This document shows positions 23,415 through 35,153 of a stretch of DNA of 64,000 nt, in pieces. A program made the position numbers and the translations under genes. Where the stretch lies: contig NC_018526.1 of the NCBI RefSeq assembly GCF_000294495.1, positions 1 to 64,000 of the forward strand. Reading direction: 5' to 3'. Source of the stretch: Streptococcus suis S735 (GTDB lineage Bacteria; Bacillota; Bacilli; Lactobacillales; Streptococcaceae). Under the pieces are notes generated by a model. The model did not search any database. It was not told where the DNA came from and saw nothing but the letters and a program-made list of their open reading frames with translations. Numbering within the stretch: position 1 is the stretch's first letter; each line of letters opens with the position of its first letter.

Positions 23415-23502
23415 GGAGAATTACTCAAGAGGCTGAAGAGGACGGTTTGCTAAATCGTTAGGTCGGGTAACTGGCGCAAGGGTTCGAATCCCTTATTCTC
23501 CG
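23415..23502 (+). tRNA. tRNA-Ser (GCT)
   Basis: 88-nt class II tRNA, acceptor GGAGAAT / ATTCTCC with discriminator G, anticodon GCT. Last tRNA of the cluster. Confidence 0.96.
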
Positions 23503-23507
23503 TAGTG

Positions 23508-23540
23508 AACGAGATTATCGCTTGATATTCTCGTTTTATT
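23508..23540 (+). terminator. Terminator of the rRNA-tRNA operon
   Basis: Stem AACGAGATTATC / GATATTCTCGTT with loop GCTT is followed by TTATT. It separates the tRNAs from mreC. Confidence 0.8.
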
Positions 23541-23561
23541 GTATCTTGGTGAGGATATATT

Positions 23562-24398
23562 ATGAATAAATTTTCAAAATTAGTAGTAGTTGTTTCTATC
23601 TTTTTATTACTGTCATTTTCTCTTTTGTTTGTGACTTTCTCTAAGGGGTTACAGGTACCATATTTAAATAATATCGTTAGGGTTGTTGTAACGCCAATTC
23701 AATCGGTTATTTCAGTACCTACTAGATTTTTTTCTGAGCAGAAAGATGTCTTGACAGATTTGATGAACGCTTACGAGGAAAATAAACAATTAAAGGAAAC
23801 TATTATGAGCCTTGAAGGGATGGCTGCTGAAAATACTAGCTTGAAAGAAGAGAATGCATCGCTTCGTAGCAGTTTAGGTGTGGTATCTGATTTTCCTGAA
23901 AAACAACTTATTCCGGGATCAGTTTTAGTGAGGACTCCTTCATCGTGGTCGGAGCATATTTCAATTAATATTGGTGAGACTAGTGGTGTGACATATAATG
24001 CACTTGTGGTTGCTAATGGTGGATTAGTTGGCATCGTGAGTTCATTGAGTTCAGATTCGGCGGTTGTTACCTTATTTACGAATTCGGATGAATTCACGAA
24101 GTTACCTGTGAAAATTTCTGTTGATTCTAAAGAAATTTATGGTATTTTATCGGGCTATGATGCAGATACAAATAGTTTTATCATTAATCAGTTGAACTCA
24201 GCTGATGAAATTGCAGTGGGTAGCAATGTTGTAACGAGTGATTTGGCTGGTGCGACTCCGGCAAATGTCCAAATTGGTAAAGTTTTATCGGTTAAATCAA
24301 ATAGTAACAGTTTAAATAGAGAAGTATATGTTGAGCCGACAGCTAGTTTTTCAAACATTTATTCGGTTTTAGTGGTAGGTCAAACAAATGCGCAATAA
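23562..24398 (+). CDS. mreC: Rod shape-determining protein MreC
   Basis: MreC organises peripheral (elongation) wall synthesis with MreD and PBPs, in the membrane. The 278-residue protein has an N-terminal membrane helix (about 8-27), a coiled coil (about 68-105, ENKQLKETIMSLEGMAAENT, quoted in part) and the beta-rich MreC domain to the end. It overlaps mreD by 11 nt, so the pair is an operon. A GAGGAT ribosome site precedes the ATG. Confidence 0.95.
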   Translation: MNKFSKLVVVVSIFLLLSFSLLFVTFSKGLQVPYLNNIVRVVVTPIQSVISVPTRFFSEQKDVLTDLMNAYEENKQLKETIMSLEGMAAENTSLKEENASLRSSLGVVSDFPEKQLIPGSVLVRTPSSWSEHISINIGETSGVTYNALVVANGGLVGIVSSLSSDSAVVTLFTNSDEFTKLPVKISVDSKEIYGILSGYDADTNSFIINQLNSADEIAVGSNVVTSDLAGATPANVQIGKVLSVKSNSNSLNREVYVEPTASFSNIYSVLVVGQTNAQ

Positions 24399-24903
24399 AA
24401 TGATAGAAATATTCATGTTTCCCATCTTGTTCTTTATTTTATTACTTGATGGACAGATTTCAACGTTGGTAACAAATTGGTCGGTCGGATTATTTACTAT
24501 TTCAAGTCATTTGGTACTTATGTTAGCTATTTTTTATGCTAACTATGTATCTCTTGGTTTTTCATTATTCATATTTACTTTGCTAGGTTTGGTATATGAT
24601 ATTAGTTATCTTAATCTGATTGGTATTGCTACTACAACTCTTCCTTTAGTTTTATATTGCATCTATTTCTTCTTTCAAGGTGCTGTCAGCAAGCGAGGAA
24701 TTAATATTTTGATTTTACTAGTAGCTATTTTTCAATTTGAATTTATTAGTTATTCATTTGCTCGTATTTTTCATATAACAAACTTGTCTGTATTTATCTT
24801 TGTTTTTAATAAATTACTTCCAAGTTTACTATTCAATTTGGTCTTATTTTTCGTGTTACAACCATTATTTGAGCGTTTATTTGGAATAACAAACAAGACA
24901 TAG
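24388..24903 (+). CDS. mreD: Rod shape-determining protein MreD
   Basis: This 171-residue, very hydrophobic protein has five or six predicted membrane helices and overlaps the end of mreC, as is typical. It is the membrane partner of MreC in side-wall (peripheral) peptidoglycan synthesis. Sequence identity of MreD proteins is low, so the call rests on topology and position. Confidence 0.9.
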   Translation: MRNKMIEIFMFPILFFILLLDGQISTLVTNWSVGLFTISSHLVLMLAIFYANYVSLGFSLFIFTLLGLVYDISYLNLIGIATTTLPLVLYCIYFFFQGAVSKRGINILILLVAIFQFEFISYSFARIFHITNLSVFIFVFNKLLPSLLFNLVLFFVLQPLFERLFGITNKT

Positions 24904-24906
24904 AAA

Positions 24907-24950
24907 TGTAATAATTGCGTAATATACTTACGCGATTTTTTTGATAAAAT
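24907..24950 (+). promoter_or_regulatory. pcsB upstream region with WalR box and hairpin
   Basis: TGTAAT-N5-CGTAAT (24907-24923) differs at one base from the WalR (VicR) direct-repeat consensus TGTWAH-N5-TGTWAH. It overlaps a hairpin GCGTAA / TTACGC followed by a seven-T run (24917-24942) that could terminate mreCD. The likely -10 is TAAAAT (24945-24950), without a good -35. pcsB is a known WalRK target in pneumococcus. Confidence 0.65.
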
Positions 24951-24987
24951 GAGAGAGTCAGAAAGTATAGAGGAGTTATGTTCGGAT

Positions 24988-26244
24988 ATGAAGAAAAAAA
25001 TCTTGGCTACAATTATGTTAAGTACAGTCGTTCTATCTAATGCTAATTATGTAGCTGTGATTAGTGCGAATGATGTAGATAGTCAGATTGCAACAAAAAA
25101 TCAACAGATTAGTGAGTTGACAGCACAACAAGCAGAAGCTCAACAACAAGTTGATGCTATTCAAGGACAAGTTGATGCAATTGTTAGTGAACAGGCGAAA
25201 TTAACAGAAGAAAATACTCGTTTGGAAGCAGAATCGCAGACATTGGCGGCAGATATTGAGCGTTTGTCAGCTGATATTGTGTCACGTGATGGTGCTTTAA
25301 AGGAGCAGGCGCGTAGTGCTCAAGTTGATGGTTCTGCTTCAAGTTACATTAATACAATTTTGGATTCAAAATCAATCATTGATGCTGTTTCTCGTGTTAA
25401 TGCAATGCGTGAGATTATTTCAGCTAATAACCGTATGTTAGAACAACAAAAGGCTGATAAGGAAGCAATTGTTGAAAAACAAAAGGCAAATCAAGAGGCA
25501 ATCACTACTTTGGCAGCTAATCGCCAAAAATTGGAAGATGACGCCCAAGTATTGCAAGTGCGTCAGGCTGAATTGGAAGCTGCTAAGTTAAATTTGGCTG
25601 TGCAGAAAGCTACTGCTGAAGATGAGAAAAATTCATTGTTGGTGCAAAAGGCAGCTGCAGAAGAAGCAGCTCGTCAAGCGGCAGCTCGTCAAGCGGAGTA
25701 TCAAGCACAACAGGCAGCTCTAGCACAGCAACAAGTAGCCTCAGTATCAGCACCAGTCGTGTCAACGCTAGTAGAAACTACAGTGACTGAAACGGTTGCA
25801 GCCCCTACTCAGACAGTATCACAATCTACACCAACGGTAAGCACACCTACAACGTCTACATCATCAGGTTCAGGTAGTTCAGCGGCAGCAAATAATGCGC
25901 GTTATGACGCTTCATCTTACCCAGTTGGTGAGTGTACTTGGGGAGTTAAATCTCAACTTTCATGGGTTGGTCCTTACTGGGGAGATGCTAAACAGTGGTT
26001 AGCATCAGCACGTGCTGAAGGTTTTAGTACAGGTTCTACTCCACAAGTAGGTGCGATTGCTGTTTGGACAGGTGGTTATTATGGGCACGTAGCGGTTGTT
26101 ACGGCTGTTCAATCTTCAACAAGCATCCAAGTTGTTGAATCAAACTACATGGGTCGTCGTTATATTGGTAACCATCGTGGTGGTTATTTCAATCCAACAA
26201 CGACTTCTGAGGGAGCGGTTTACTACATTTACCCTCCATATTAA
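24988..26244 (+). CDS. pcsB: Peptidoglycan hydrolase PcsB (CHAP amidase)
   Basis: PcsB is the secreted hydrolase that FtsEX activates to split daughter cells. From ATG 24988 the 418-residue product has a clean signal peptide ([18 protein letters not shown]), a long coiled coil (about 28-230), a variable A/Q/T/S-rich linker (230-305) and a C-terminal CHAP domain with catalytic Cys in VGECTWG (near 312) and His in YGHVAVV (near 365). I reject the in-frame ATG at 24949 because it adds a charged, non-signal N-terminus. It has its own terminator. Confidence 0.95.
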   Translation: MKKKILATIMLSTVVLSNANYVAVISANDVDSQIATKNQQISELTAQQAEAQQQVDAIQGQVDAIVSEQAKLTEENTRLEAESQTLAADIERLSADIVSRDGALKEQARSAQVDGSASSYINTILDSKSIIDAVSRVNAMREIISANNRMLEQQKADKEAIVEKQKANQEAITTLAANRQKLEDDAQVLQVRQAELEAAKLNLAVQKATAEDEKNSLLVQKAAAEEAARQAAARQAEYQAQQAALAQQQVASVSAPVVSTLVETTVTETVAAPTQTVSQSTPTVSTPTTSTSSGSGSSAAANNARYDASSYPVGECTWGVKSQLSWVGPYWGDAKQWLASARAEGFSTGSTPQVGAIAVWTGGYYGHVAVVTAVQSSTSIQVVESNYMGRRYIGNHRGGYFNPTTTSEGAVYYIYPPY

Positions 26245-26253
26245 GAAATTTTC

Positions 26254-26287
26254 AAATAGAGCGTGTGGATTTGCGCTCTATTTTTGT
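26254..26287 (+). terminator. Terminator after pcsB
   Basis: 10-bp stem AAATAGAGCG / CGCTCTATTT followed by TTGTTT. TAAAAT at about 26312-26317 is a candidate -10 for prs. Confidence 0.85.
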
Positions 26288-26346
26288 TTGAAAAATGAAG
26301 GAAAAAGGGTTAAAATAGTAAAGGTAGAAATATATAGGAGGCTGTC

Positions 26347-27315
26347 ATGGCGTTTACTGACTTAAAATTGTTCGCTCTTTCGTCAAATCAGAAGTTAGCT
26401 GAACAGGTGTCGAAAAAAATAGGAATTCCTCTGGGAAAATCAAGTGTTCGTCAATTTTCAGATGGTGAGATTCAGGTAAATATTGAGGAATCCATTCGTG
26501 GAACTCATGTGTATATTCTTCAATCCACTAGCTCACCAGTTAATGATAATTTAATGGAAATTTTGATTATGGTCGATGCTCTTAAACGTGCATCTGCTGA
26601 ATCAGTAAACGTAGTAATGCCTTATTATGGTTATGCACGCCAAGACCGGAAGGCTCGTGCACGGGAACCAATTACATCAAAATTGGTGGCTAATATGTTG
26701 CAGACAGCGGGGGTCAATCGTTTGTTGACAATTGATTTGCATGCTGCGCAGATTCAGGGATTCTTCGATATTCCTGTTGATCATTTGATGGGTGCTCCAT
26801 TGATTGCGGATTATTTTGAGCGTCGTGGTATGGTAGGTGATGGCTATGTTGTTGTATCCCCTGACCATGGTGGTGTGACACGTGTCCGTAAGTTAGCACA
26901 GTTCTTGAAGACACCGATTGCTATTATTGATAAACGCCGTAGTGTTGATAAGATGAATACATCAGAAGTGATGAACATTATTGGCGATATTAAGGATAAA
27001 ACTTGTATCTTGATTGATGATATGATTGATACTGCGGGTACCATCTGTCATGCAGCGGATGCTTTGGCAGATGCAGGGGCAACAGCTGTTTATGCTTCAT
27101 GTACGCACCCAGTATTGTCAGGGCCTGCTATGGATAACATTAGTAAGTCAGCAATTAAGAAATTGGTTGTTCTTGATACAATTGAAATTGCAGAAGATCG
27201 CTTAATCGATAAAATCGAACATATTTCAACGGCAGAATTATTAGCGGAAGCGATTATTCGTATTCATGAAAAACGTCCTTTGTCACCTTTGTTTGAGGCA
27301 AGTCGTGTTAAATAG
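26347..27315 (+). CDS. prs: Ribose-phosphate pyrophosphokinase
   Basis: Prs makes PRPP from ribose 5-phosphate and ATP, the start point for the purine pathway encoded 4 kb downstream and for Hpt. The 322-residue length and motifs fit class [19 protein letters not shown] near 35-52, [14 protein letters not shown] near 98-111 and the PRPP site [13 protein letters not shown] near 218-230. AGGAGG lies just before the ATG. It has its own promoter and terminator. Confidence 0.97.
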   Translation: MAFTDLKLFALSSNQKLAEQVSKKIGIPLGKSSVRQFSDGEIQVNIEESIRGTHVYILQSTSSPVNDNLMEILIMVDALKRASAESVNVVMPYYGYARQDRKARAREPITSKLVANMLQTAGVNRLLTIDLHAAQIQGFFDIPVDHLMGAPLIADYFERRGMVGDGYVVVSPDHGGVTRVRKLAQFLKTPIAIIDKRRSVDKMNTSEVMNIIGDIKDKTCILIDDMIDTAGTICHAADALADAGATAVYASCTHPVLSGPAMDNISKSAIKKLVVLDTIEIAEDRLIDKIEHISTAELLAEAIIRIHEKRPLSPLFEASRVK

Positions 27316-27320
27316 GTATG

Positions 27321-27347
27321 AGAAGAGTCAAATGACTCTTCTTTTTT
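27321..27347 (+). terminator. Terminator after prs
   Basis: Perfect 10-bp stem AGAAGAGTCA / TGACTCTTCT with a 2-nt loop followed by six Ts. A TATAAT at 27369-27374 is the -10 of the next gene. Confidence 0.88.
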
Positions 27348-27401
27348 ACATTTATTTTCAAAATGTATTATAATAGTTTTATATGTTTTTGAGGTGGCAG
27401 A

Positions 27402-28580
27402 ATGGATTTATTGAATCGTTTTAATAAGAATTTGAATCGGATTGAGGTTTCGATGATTCGTCAGTTTGATCAGTCTATTTCGGATGTTCCCGGGATTTTG
27501 AAACTGACCTTGGGAGAGCCTGATTTTACAACGCCTGATCATGTAAAAGAAGCAGCTAAGGCTGCTATTGATGCTGATCAGAGTTATTATACTGGAATGG
27601 CTGGTCTTTTGGAGTTGCGTCAGGCTGCAGCTGAGTTTGTGGCTGAAAAATATAATTTACACTACAATCCAGAAAATGAAATCCTCTCTACAATCGGTGC
27701 GACAGAAGCTCTGTCAGCGAGTTTAGTTGCTATTTTGGAGGCTGGGGATACAGTTCTTCTGCCTGCCCCTGCCTATCCTGGTTATGAGCCGATTGTCAAT
27801 ATGGTGGGAGCAGACATCGTTGAAATCGATACGACGGCAAATGATTTTGTATTGACACCTGAGATGTTGGAAGAGGCGATTATTGAGCAGGGTGATAAGC
27901 TAAAAGCTGTCATTCTCAACTATCCTGCCAATCCAACAGGTGTGACCTACTCACGTGAGCAGATTCAGGCTTTTGCGGATGTCTTGCGTAACTATCCTGT
28001 CTTTGTCCTATCAGATGAGGTCTATGCGGAGTTGACTTACACTGGTCAGCCTCATACTTCGATTGCGGAGTTTTTGCCAGAACAGACCATTTTGATTCAG
28101 GGATTGTCCAAGTCCCATGCTATGACAGGTTGGCGGATTGGCTTGATTATGAGTCAGGCTCCCATCATCGCTCAAATTATCAAGAGCCATCAGTATCTTG
28201 TGACTGCAGCGTCAACTGCTATGCAGTATGGTGCGGTTGAGGCCTTGAAAAATGGTAAGGATGACGCTCTTCCGATGCGGGCGGAGTACGTCAAGCGTAG
28301 GGATTACATCATCGAGAAGATGACGGACTTGGGCTTTAAAATTATCAAGCCTGATGGAGCATTTTACATCTTTGCAAAAATTCCTGCGGGTTACAATCAA
28401 GATTCCTTTAGCTTCTTGCAAGACTTTGCGAGAAAGAAAGCGGTGGCCTTTATTCCAGGCGCAGCCTTCGGTCAGTATGGAGAAGGCTATGTGCGAATTT
28501 CCTACGCAGCAAGTATGGAGAAGATTCAAACAGCCATGGCTCGTTTGAAGGAATATCTAGAAGAAAATGGAACGAATTGA
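27402..28580 (+). CDS. araT: PLP-dependent aminotransferase, aromatic amino acid type
   Basis: This 392-residue fold-type I aminotransferase has LNYPANPTG near 172-180, SDEVYAEL near 207-214 and the PLP-lysine motif [14 protein letters not shown] near 236-249. In lactic acid bacteria the homologue is the aromatic aminotransferase AraT; pneumococcus has the same gene before recO. Substrate range cannot be proven from sequence. Its 3' end overlaps recO by 14 nt, so araT-recO-plsX-acp looks like one transcript. Confidence 0.85.
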   Translation: MDLLNRFNKNLNRIEVSMIRQFDQSISDVPGILKLTLGEPDFTTPDHVKEAAKAAIDADQSYYTGMAGLLELRQAAAEFVAEKYNLHYNPENEILSTIGATEALSASLVAILEAGDTVLLPAPAYPGYEPIVNMVGADIVEIDTTANDFVLTPEMLEEAIIEQGDKLKAVILNYPANPTGVTYSREQIQAFADVLRNYPVFVLSDEVYAELTYTGQPHTSIAEFLPEQTILIQGLSKSHAMTGWRIGLIMSQAPIIAQIIKSHQYLVTAASTAMQYGAVEALKNGKDDALPMRAEYVKRRDYIIEKMTDLGFKIIKPDGAFYIFAKIPAGYNQDSFSFLQDFARKKAVAFIPGAAFGQYGEGYVRISYAASMEKIQTAMARLKEYLEENGTN

Positions 28581-29349
28581 AACCAGGGGATTAGTCCTAT
28601 ATAATCGGAATTTTCGAGAAGATGACAAGCTGGTCAAGATTTTTACAGAGAAGGCTGGTAAGCGAATGTTTTTCGTGAAACATGCCTCTAAATCCAAGCT
28701 GGTAGCTTCTATCCAGCCTTTGACCTATGCGGATTTTATCGTTAAAATCAATGATGATGGGCTGTCTTATATCGAAGATTTTCATCAGGTACAGCCCTTT
28801 AAGAATATTAACGGTGATATTTTCAAGCTTAGCTATGCTACCTATATCTTGGCCTTGGCCGATGCGGCCTTGCAGGACAAGGTCTATGACCCAGCTCTCT
28901 TTGCTTTTTTGGTCAAGACCTTGGACTTGATGGAGTCAGGTTTGGACTACGAAGTTCTGACCAATATCTTTGAAATTCAGCTCTTGGGTCGATTTGGGAT
29001 CAGTCTGAATTTTCACGAGTGTGCTTTTTGTCATCGGGTTGGCTTGCCTTTTGACTATTCCTACAAGTACAGCGGTGTCTTGTGTCCGCAACACTATCAA
29101 CAAGATGAGCGACGGGCTTATCTGGATCCAAATGTTCCCTATCTACTTGATCAATTTCAGGCTATTTCCTTTGATGAGCTGGAAACCATTTCCATCAAGC
29201 CTGAGATGAAGCGAAAATTACGGTTTTTTATTGACCAGCTGTACGAGGAATATGTGGGGATTCACTTGAAATCCAAGAAATTTATAGATGATTTGTCTTC
29301 TTGGGGGCAGATTATGAAACCAAGAACAGAAAATGAGGAAACAGAATGA
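28567..29349 (+). CDS. recO: DNA repair protein RecO
   Basis: RecO loads RecA on gapped DNA with RecR. The 260-residue protein has an N-terminal OB fold (about 1-80), a helical part and a zinc site CAFC...CPQHY near 152-176, the usual Cys-rich element of firmicute RecO. It overlaps araT upstream and plsX downstream (4 nt). Confidence 0.95.
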   Translation: MERIETRGLVLYNRNFREDDKLVKIFTEKAGKRMFFVKHASKSKLVASIQPLTYADFIVKINDDGLSYIEDFHQVQPFKNINGDIFKLSYATYILALADAALQDKVYDPALFAFLVKTLDLMESGLDYEVLTNIFEIQLLGRFGISLNFHECAFCHRVGLPFDYSYKYSGVLCPQHYQQDERRAYLDPNVPYLLDQFQAISFDELETISIKPEMKRKLRFFIDQLYEEYVGIHLKSKKFIDDLSSWGQIMKPRTENEETE

Positions 29350-30353
29350 AACGTATTGCAGTAGATGCTATGGGTGGGGACCACGCCCCTCAGGCAGTGG
29401 TAGAAGGTGTCAATCAAGCCTTGGCTGCCTTTCCAGACATTGAAATTCAACTTTATGGTGATGAGGCTAAAATCAAGCAGTATTTGACAGCGACAGAGCG
29501 TGTCAGTATCGTCCATACGACGGAGAAAATCAATTCAGATGATGAGCCTGTCAAGGCTATTCGTCGGAAGAAAGAGGCTTCTATGGTCCTAGCGACCAAG
29601 GCTGTCAAGGATGGTCAGGCAGATGCGGTCTTGTCAGCTGGAAATACAGGTGCTCTTTTGGCGGCAGGCGTCTTTGTCGTCGGTCGCATCAAGAACATCG
29701 ACCGTCCTGGTCTTATGTCCACTCTTCCTACTATGGACGGTAAGGGATTTGATATGATGGATTTGGGGGCAAATGCTGAAAATATAGCTCATCATCTCTA
29801 TCAGTATGGTATTCTTGGCTCATTTTACGCGGAGCACGTGCGTGGTGTCAAACAACCTCGTGTGGGACTTTTGAACAACGGTACGGAAGATACCAAGGGC
29901 ACGCCAGTTCACCAAGAAGCCTATAAACTCTTGGCGGAAGACAAGTCGATTAACTTTATTGGAAATGTGGAGGCACGTGAGTTGCTCAACAGCGTGGCGG
30001 ATGTGGTCGTGACGGATGGTTTCACGGGAAACGCTGTGCTAAAAACCATTGAGGGAACTGCAAAATCCATCGTTGGTCAGTTGACTGGCTCAATCAAGAA
30101 TGGCGGTCTGCGTGCTAAATTGGGAGGCTTGCTGGTCAAACCAACCTTGAAAAAGGCCTTGGGGGCTATGGACTATAAAACTGCAGGTGGTGCTGTCTTG
30201 CTTGGTCTGAAAGCACCTGTCATCAAGGCGCACGGCTCTAGCGATGCCCAGTCGATTTTCTATACGATTAAGCAGACGCGTTCGATTTTGGAGGCTGGCA
30301 TTGTTGAAAAATCAGTGGCCAAATTTTCAGTAGTGGAGGAGAGTCATGACTAG
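29346..30353 (+). CDS. plsX: Phosphate acyltransferase PlsX
   Basis: PlsX makes acyl-phosphate from acyl-ACP, which PlsY uses to start phospholipid synthesis. The 335-residue protein starts with the family motif [12 protein letters not shown] and contains [10 protein letters not shown] near 99-108 and [12 protein letters not shown] near 220-231. It overlaps the acyl carrier gene by 8 nt, which fits its substrate. Confidence 0.97.
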   Translation: MKRIAVDAMGGDHAPQAVVEGVNQALAAFPDIEIQLYGDEAKIKQYLTATERVSIVHTTEKINSDDEPVKAIRRKKEASMVLATKAVKDGQADAVLSAGNTGALLAAGVFVVGRIKNIDRPGLMSTLPTMDGKGFDMMDLGANAENIAHHLYQYGILGSFYAEHVRGVKQPRVGLLNNGTEDTKGTPVHQEAYKLLAEDKSINFIGNVEARELLNSVADVVVTDGFTGNAVLKTIEGTAKSIVGQLTGSIKNGGLRAKLGGLLVKPTLKKALGAMDYKTAGGAVLLGLKAPVIKAHGSSDAQSIFYTIKQTRSILEAGIVEKSVAKFSVVEESHD

Positions 30354-30594
30354 AGAGCAGGTCTATCAGCGGGTTGTTGAATTAATTCAGGATGAAAAGG
30401 GAGAAGATTTTCAAGTTCAACCTGAATCTACTTTGGCAGATAATATTGCAGCAGATTCAGTAGAAATCATGGAATTTGTTCTTAATTTGGAGGATGAATT
30501 TCATGTAGATGTCCCAGATGCTGCTATTGAGCATTTTGAGGTTCTATCTGATATTGTTGATTTTATTTATAAAGAAGTAAAAAAACGTTCGTAG
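30346..30594 (+). CDS. acpP: Acyl carrier protein
   Basis: This 82-residue acidic protein has the phosphopantetheine site DSVEIMEFV (AADSVEIME near 36-44; Ser is the attachment residue), with the E instead of the more common L in the DSL motif. It is coupled to plsX, so it probably delivers acyl groups for phospholipid synthesis. A second ACP in the main fatty-acid operon is usual in streptococci, which makes this the accessory one. Confidence 0.9.
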   Translation: MTREQVYQRVVELIQDEKGEDFQVQPESTLADNIAADSVEIMEFVLNLEDEFHVDVPDAAIEHFEVLSDIVDFIYKEVKKRS

Positions 30595-30613
30595 TTTACG
30601 GGCGTTTTTCTTT
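30581..30613 (+). terminator. Terminator overlapping the acp stop
   Basis: Stem AAAAACG / CGTTTTT with an inner CGTA / TACG pair; the gene's last codons form the 5' arm. Confidence 0.7.
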
Positions 30614-30640
30614 GTTTTTTCCTAAACAACCGTAAATTTG

Positions 30641-30711
30641 TTGTGAATGCGAATATTGTGTGTTAGAATAAACGAAAAGACTAGAATATTTCACGAAAGG
30701 CGAACATTCTC
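30641..30711 (+). promoter_or_regulatory. Promoter of the purine operon
   Basis: -35 TTGTGA (30641-30646) and -10 TAGAAT (30664-30669) are 17 nt apart. Two CGAA-centred sites, GAATGCGAATATT (10 of 13 to the lactococcal PurBox AWWWCCGAACWWT) and AAAGGCGAACATT (11 of 13), flank the start region. PurR control is known for such operons; these boxes are imperfect. Confidence 0.5.
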
Positions 30712-31419
30712 ATGAAAACAGACCTTCTCTATTCAGGAAAAGCCAAAGACATCTACGCTACGGCTGACAGCGACCAGATTGTTGCGGTTTATAAGGATCA
30801 GGCGACGGCTTTTAATGGTGGTAAGAAAGAACAGATTGTGGGCAAGGGCCGGCTCAATAATCTGATTTCATCTTTGATTTTTGAAAAATTGAATGAAGCT
30901 GGTGTCCCAACGCATTTTATCAAGCGTTTGTCGGATTCGGAGCAGTTGAATAAGAAGGTGGAGATTATTCCTCTTGAGGTTGTTTTGCGAAATGTGACAG
31001 CTGGGTCTTTCTCAAAACGCTTTGGGGTGGAAGAAGGGATAACCTTATCTACTCCTATCGTGGAATTTTACTATAAAAAAGATGAGTTGGACGATCCTTT
31101 TATCAACGATGAACACATTGCCTTTCTAGAACTGGCTAGTCAGGACCAAATCGCCTATATCAAGGAAGAAACAAGACGAATCAATGAGTTCTTGAAGGAC
31201 TTGTTTGCTCAGATTGGGCTGACTTTGGTGGACTTCAAACTAGAATTTGGGATTGACTCTTCTGGGCAAATTTTATTGGCGGATGAGTTTTCTCCTGATA
31301 ATTGTCGTTTGTGGGATGCGGATGGCAACCATCTCGACAAGGATGTTTTTCGTCGGGGGCTCGGGGAATTGACCGAGGTTTACGAGGTCGTATTGGCAAA
31401 ATTACAGGAAGTGAAATAA
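30712..31419 (+). CDS. purC: SAICAR synthase
   Basis: PurC joins aspartate to CAIR (step 7 of IMP synthesis). The 235-residue length and motifs [13 protein letters not shown] near 5-17, [16 protein letters not shown] near 89-104 and the [13 protein letters not shown] end are characteristic. It is the first gene of a long pur operon; purL begins 12 nt downstream. Confidence 0.98.
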   Translation: MKTDLLYSGKAKDIYATADSDQIVAVYKDQATAFNGGKKEQIVGKGRLNNLISSLIFEKLNEAGVPTHFIKRLSDSEQLNKKVEIIPLEVVLRNVTAGSFSKRFGVEEGITLSTPIVEFYYKKDELDDPFINDEHIAFLELASQDQIAYIKEETRRINEFLKDLFAQIGLTLVDFKLEFGIDSSGQILLADEFSPDNCRLWDADGNHLDKDVFRRGLGELTEVYEVVLAKLQEVK

Positions 31420-31431
31420 GGATTGGAAGAT

Positions 31432-34400
31432 ATGGCAAAGCGGATTTTTGTTGAGAAGAAGGCAGCATTTCAGATCAAGGCGGAGGCTCTTCGTAAGGAG
31501 TTGACTCATAATTTGCAGTTGACAAGCCTGTCAAGTTTGCGGTTAGTGCAGGTTTACGATGTCTTCAATCTTGAGGAGGACTTGTTAGAGCAGGCCATCA
31601 AGCATATCTTTACAGAGCAGGTGACGGACAAGGTTTTGTCGGATGAAGAATTAGGTCTGGAAGGTGCAGTTTATTTTGCTATTGAGGCTTTGCCTGGGCA
31701 GTTTGACCAGCGGGCTGCCAGCAGTCAGGAGGCCCTTCTCTTATTGGGCAGTCGTCAGGAGGTGCGTGTCAATACAGGTCAGCTCTATATTTTGAACGGT
31801 GATGTGCAGGAAGAAGAATTAGTTGCCATCAAGAATTATTTGCTTAATCCTGTGGATTCGCGATTCAAGGATATGGATGCTCCTTTGGTGGCTCAGGAGT
31901 TTTCGGTATCAGATACTGTCATTCCAAGCTTGGACTTTTTTGATAGCTACGGGGTAGAGGAATTTGCGTCTTACAAGCGTGAGGCTGGTTTGGCTATGGA
32001 AGTGGAAGACCTGCTCTTCATTCAGGATTACTTCAAGTCAATTGGTCGAGTGCCAACTGAGACAGAACTCAAGGTCTTGGATACTTACTGGAGTGACCAC
32101 TGCCGCCATACGACATTTGAGACAGAACTTAGGTCTATTGACTTTTCAGCCTCAAAATTTCAAAAGCAATTGCAGGCGACATATGACAAGTACTTGGCGA
32201 TGCGGACAGAATTAGGTCGGACAGATAAGCCACAGACGCTCATGGATATGGCGACGATTTTTGGTCGTTATGAGCGGGCAAATGGTCGTCTGGATGACAT
32301 GGAAGTGTCAGATGAAATCAATGCCTGCTCGGTGGAAATTGAAGTGGATGTGGATGGCGTGAAAGAGCCATGGCTCCTCATGTTCAAGAATGAAACCCAT
32401 AATCACCCTACAGAAATCGAGCCTTTTGGCGGTGCCGCAACCTGTATCGGTGGTGCCATTCGCGATCCTTTGTCAGGTCGTTCTTATGTTTATCAAGCCA
32501 TGCGGATTTCAGGTGCAGGCGATATTACCCAACCTCTGACAGCTACTCGCTCAGGGAAATTGCCACAGCAAATCATTTCAAAAACAGCGGCACATGGTTA
32601 TTCTTCATACGGAAACCAAATCGGTTTGGCGACAACTTATGTACGTGAATATTTCCACCCAGGATTTGTCGCAAAACGTATGGAGTTGGGTGCCGTAGTC
32701 GGTGCAGCTCCAAAGGAAAATGTGGTCCGTGAAAAACCAGTTGCAGGTGATGTGGTCATCTTGCTAGGTGGTAAAACAGGTCGCGATGGTATCGGTGGAG
32801 CAACAGGATCGTCCAAGGTGCAGACAGTCGAGTCTGTGGAAACAGCTGGTGCGGAAGTCCAAAAAGGAAATGCTATTGAAGAACGTAAAATCCAACGCTT
32901 ATTCCGCAATGGTGCCGTGACTCGCTTGATTAAAAAATCCAATGACTTTGGTGCAGGAGGTGTCTGCGTAGCTATTGGAGAACTGGCAGACGGTCTTGAA
33001 ATTGATTTGGATAAGGTTCCACTAAAGTATGCAGGCTTGAACGGAACGGAAATTGCCATTTCTGAATCACAAGAGCGAATGAGCGTGGTTGTCCGTCCGG
33101 AAGACGTAGATGCCTTTATCGCAGCTTGTCGTCAGGAAAATATCCATGCGGTTGTCGTAGCCAAAGTGACTGAAAAACCAAACCTGGTTATGACTTGGAA
33201 TGGACAAACCATTGTGGATTTGGAACGTTCCTTCCTTGATACCAACGGTGTGCGCGTGGTGGTGGATGCTAAGGTCGTTGACAGTCCTGTCAATCTACCA
33301 GAAACACGTACAACATCTGCCCAAACACTACGAGAGGACTTGAAAGACCTTCTATCAGACCTCAACCATGCTAGTCAGAAAGGTTTGCAGACGATTTTCG
33401 ACTCATCTGTTGGTCGTTCAACCGTCAACCACCCACTCGGAGGTCGTCACCAGCTGACTCCGACAGAAAGTTCGGTGCAAAAGTTGCCTGTCCAACAGGG
33501 TGTGACGACAACGGCTTCGGTCATGGCTCAGGGCTACCATCCTTACCTAGCAGACTGGTCACCTTATCACGGAGCGGCTTATGCAGTCATCGAAGCGACA
33601 GCTCGCTTGGTGGCAACAGGGGCTAACTGGTCCAAGGCTCGCTTCTCCTATCAGGAGTATTTCCAACGAATGGATAAGCAGGCAGAGCGTTTTGGTCAGC
33701 CAGTAGCGGCTCTGCTCGGTTCGATTGAGGCTCAGATTCAGCTTGGCCTGCCGTCTATCGGTGGCAAGGACTCCATGTCTGGTACCTTTGAGGACTTGAC
33801 AGTTCCGCCAACCCTGGTTGCCTTTGGTGTGACAACAGCAGACAGCTGCAAGGTTCTATCACCTGAGTTCAAGGCGACTGGCGAGCACATTTATTACCTA
33901 CCAGGCCAGATTTTATCAGAAGACATTGATTTCACCTTGATCAAGTCTAATTTTAAGGCTTTTGAAAAATGGCAGAGCGATTATGTGATTACGGCTGCTA
34001 GTGCAGTCAAGTATGGAGGAGTTCTAGAAAGTCTAGCCCTTATGTCCTTTGGTAACCAAGTCGGAGCAAGAGTTGAGCTTGCCGACTTTGAAACCAGCTT
34101 GACAGGTCAACTTGGTGGCTTTGTCTTCACATCGCAAGAAGACATTCCAGATGCTGTGAAAATCGGTCAAACCACTACAGACTTTACACTGGTTGTCAAT
34201 GGTGTCAACCTTTCTGGACAGGACTTGCAAGTAGCTTTTGAGGGCAAACTAGAAGAAGTTTACCCAACAGAGTTTGAACAGGCGACGGAGTTGCAGGATG
34301 TTCCAGCAGTCACAAGTTCAGCGGTTATAAAAGCAAAAGAAACCGTTGAAGTGCCTGTAGTTTACATTCCAGTTTTCCCAGGCACCAACTCAGAATATGA

Positions 34401-35151
34401 TTCTGCCAAGGCCTTTGAACAGGCTGGTGCAAAAGTCAATCTTGTTCCATTTGTGACCTTGGATGCAGAGAGCATTGAAAACTCGGTTGACACTATGGTT
34501 GACAATATTGCTAAGGCGAATATTCTATTCTTTGCAGGTGGATTCTCGGCTGCGGATGAACCAGATGGGTCTGCTAAGTTTATCGTGACTATCTTACGAA
34601 ACGCCAAGGTCCGCTCTGCTATTGACCAATTTATCGAAAAAAGAGGCCTCATCATCGGTATCTGTAATGGTTTCCAGGCCCTTGTCAAATCGGGCTTGTT
34701 GCCGTATGGAAACTTTGAGGAGGCGGGTGATACCAGTCCAACCCTCTTCTACAACGATGCCAACCAACACATTGCTAAAATGGTGGAAACGCGGATTGCC
34801 AATGTCAACTCACCGTGGTTGGCAGGTGTCCAAGTCGGCGACATTCACGCTATCCCAGTTTCCCACGGTGAAGGAAAATTTGTAGTGACGGACGAGGAAT
34901 TTGCTACTTTGCGTGATAATGGGCAAATCTTCAGCCAATACGTTGACTTTACTGGTCAGCCAAGCATGGATTCTAAGTACAATCCAAATGGATCCAGCCA
35001 TGCCATTGAGGGTATTACCAGTCGCAACGGACAAATCATCGGGAAAATGGGGCATTCGGAGCGTTACGAGGACGGTCTTTTCCAAAACATTCCAGGCAAG
35101 AAAGACCAAGGACTCTTTGTTTCAGCGGTTCGCTATTTTACAGGAAAATAA
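31432..35151 (+). CDS. purL: Phosphoribosylformylglycinamidine synthase, single-chain
   Basis: This enzyme turns FGAR into FGAM with glutamine nitrogen (step 4). The 1239-residue product fuses the synthase part (ATP and FGAR sites, [20 protein letters not shown] near 322-341) to a C-terminal glutaminase with nucleophile Cys in GICNGFQ and His in SHGEGKF. Streptococci carry this fused form rather than separate PurS/Q/L. ATG 31432 is preferred over TTG 31423, because AAGGAT at 31418 sits 8 nt from the ATG and the start aligns with known homologues. Confidence 0.97.
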   Translation: MAKRIFVEKKAAFQIKAEALRKELTHNLQLTSLSSLRLVQVYDVFNLEEDLLEQAIKHIFTEQVTDKVLSDEELGLEGAVYFAIEALPGQFDQRAASSQEALLLLGSRQEVRVNTGQLYILNGDVQEEELVAIKNYLLNPVDSRFKDMDAPLVAQEFSVSDTVIPSLDFFDSYGVEEFASYKREAGLAMEVEDLLFIQDYFKSIGRVPTETELKVLDTYWSDHCRHTTFETELRSIDFSASKFQKQLQATYDKYLAMRTELGRTDKPQTLMDMATIFGRYERANGRLDDMEVSDEINACSVEIEVDVDGVKEPWLLMFKNETHNHPTEIEPFGGAATCIGGAIRDPLSGRSYVYQAMRISGAGDITQPLTATRSGKLPQQIISKTAAHGYSSYGNQIGLATTYVREYFHPGFVAKRMELGAVVGAAPKENVVREKPVAGDVVILLGGKTGRDGIGGATGSSKVQTVESVETAGAEVQKGNAIEERKIQRLFRNGAVTRLIKKSNDFGAGGVCVAIGELADGLEIDLDKVPLKYAGLNGTEIAISESQERMSVVVRPEDVDAFIAACRQENIHAVVVAKVTEKPNLVMTWNGQTIVDLERSFLDTNGVRVVVDAKVVDSPVNLPETRTTSAQTLREDLKDLLSDLNHASQKGLQTIFDSSVGRSTVNHPLGGRHQLTPTESSVQKLPVQQGVTTTASVMAQGYHPYLADWSPYHGAAYAVIEATARLVATGANWSKARFSYQEYFQRMDKQAERFGQPVAALLGSIEAQIQLGLPSIGGKDSMSGTFEDLTVPPTLVAFGVTTADSCKVLSPEFKATGEHIYYLPGQILSEDIDFTLIKSNFKAFEKWQSDYVITAASAVKYGGVLESLALMSFGNQVGARVELADFETSLTGQLGGFVFTSQEDIPDAVKIGQTTTDFTLVVNGVNLSGQDLQVAFEGKLEEVYPTEFEQATELQDVPAVTSSAVIKAKETVEVPVVYIPVFPGTNSEYDSAKAFEQAGAKVNLVPFVTLDAESIENSVDTMVDNIAKANILFFAGGFSAADEPDGSAKFIVTILRNAKVRSAIDQFIEKRGLIIGICNGFQALVKSGLLPYGNFEEAGDTSPTLFYNDANQHIAKMVETRIANVNSPWLAGVQVGDIHAIPVSHGEGKFVVTDEEFATLRDNGQIFSQYVDFTGQPSMDSKYNPNGSSHAIEGITSRNGQIIGKMGHSERYEDGLFQNIPGKKDQGLFVSAVRYFTGK

Positions 35152-35153
35152 AT

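Noticed and set aside
30648..30655. TGCGAATA upstream of purC
   Set aside because: It falls between the -35 and -10 of a good housekeeping promoter and is a single variant copy, so chance is more likely. It shows that the TGCGAATA variant alone is weak evidence.
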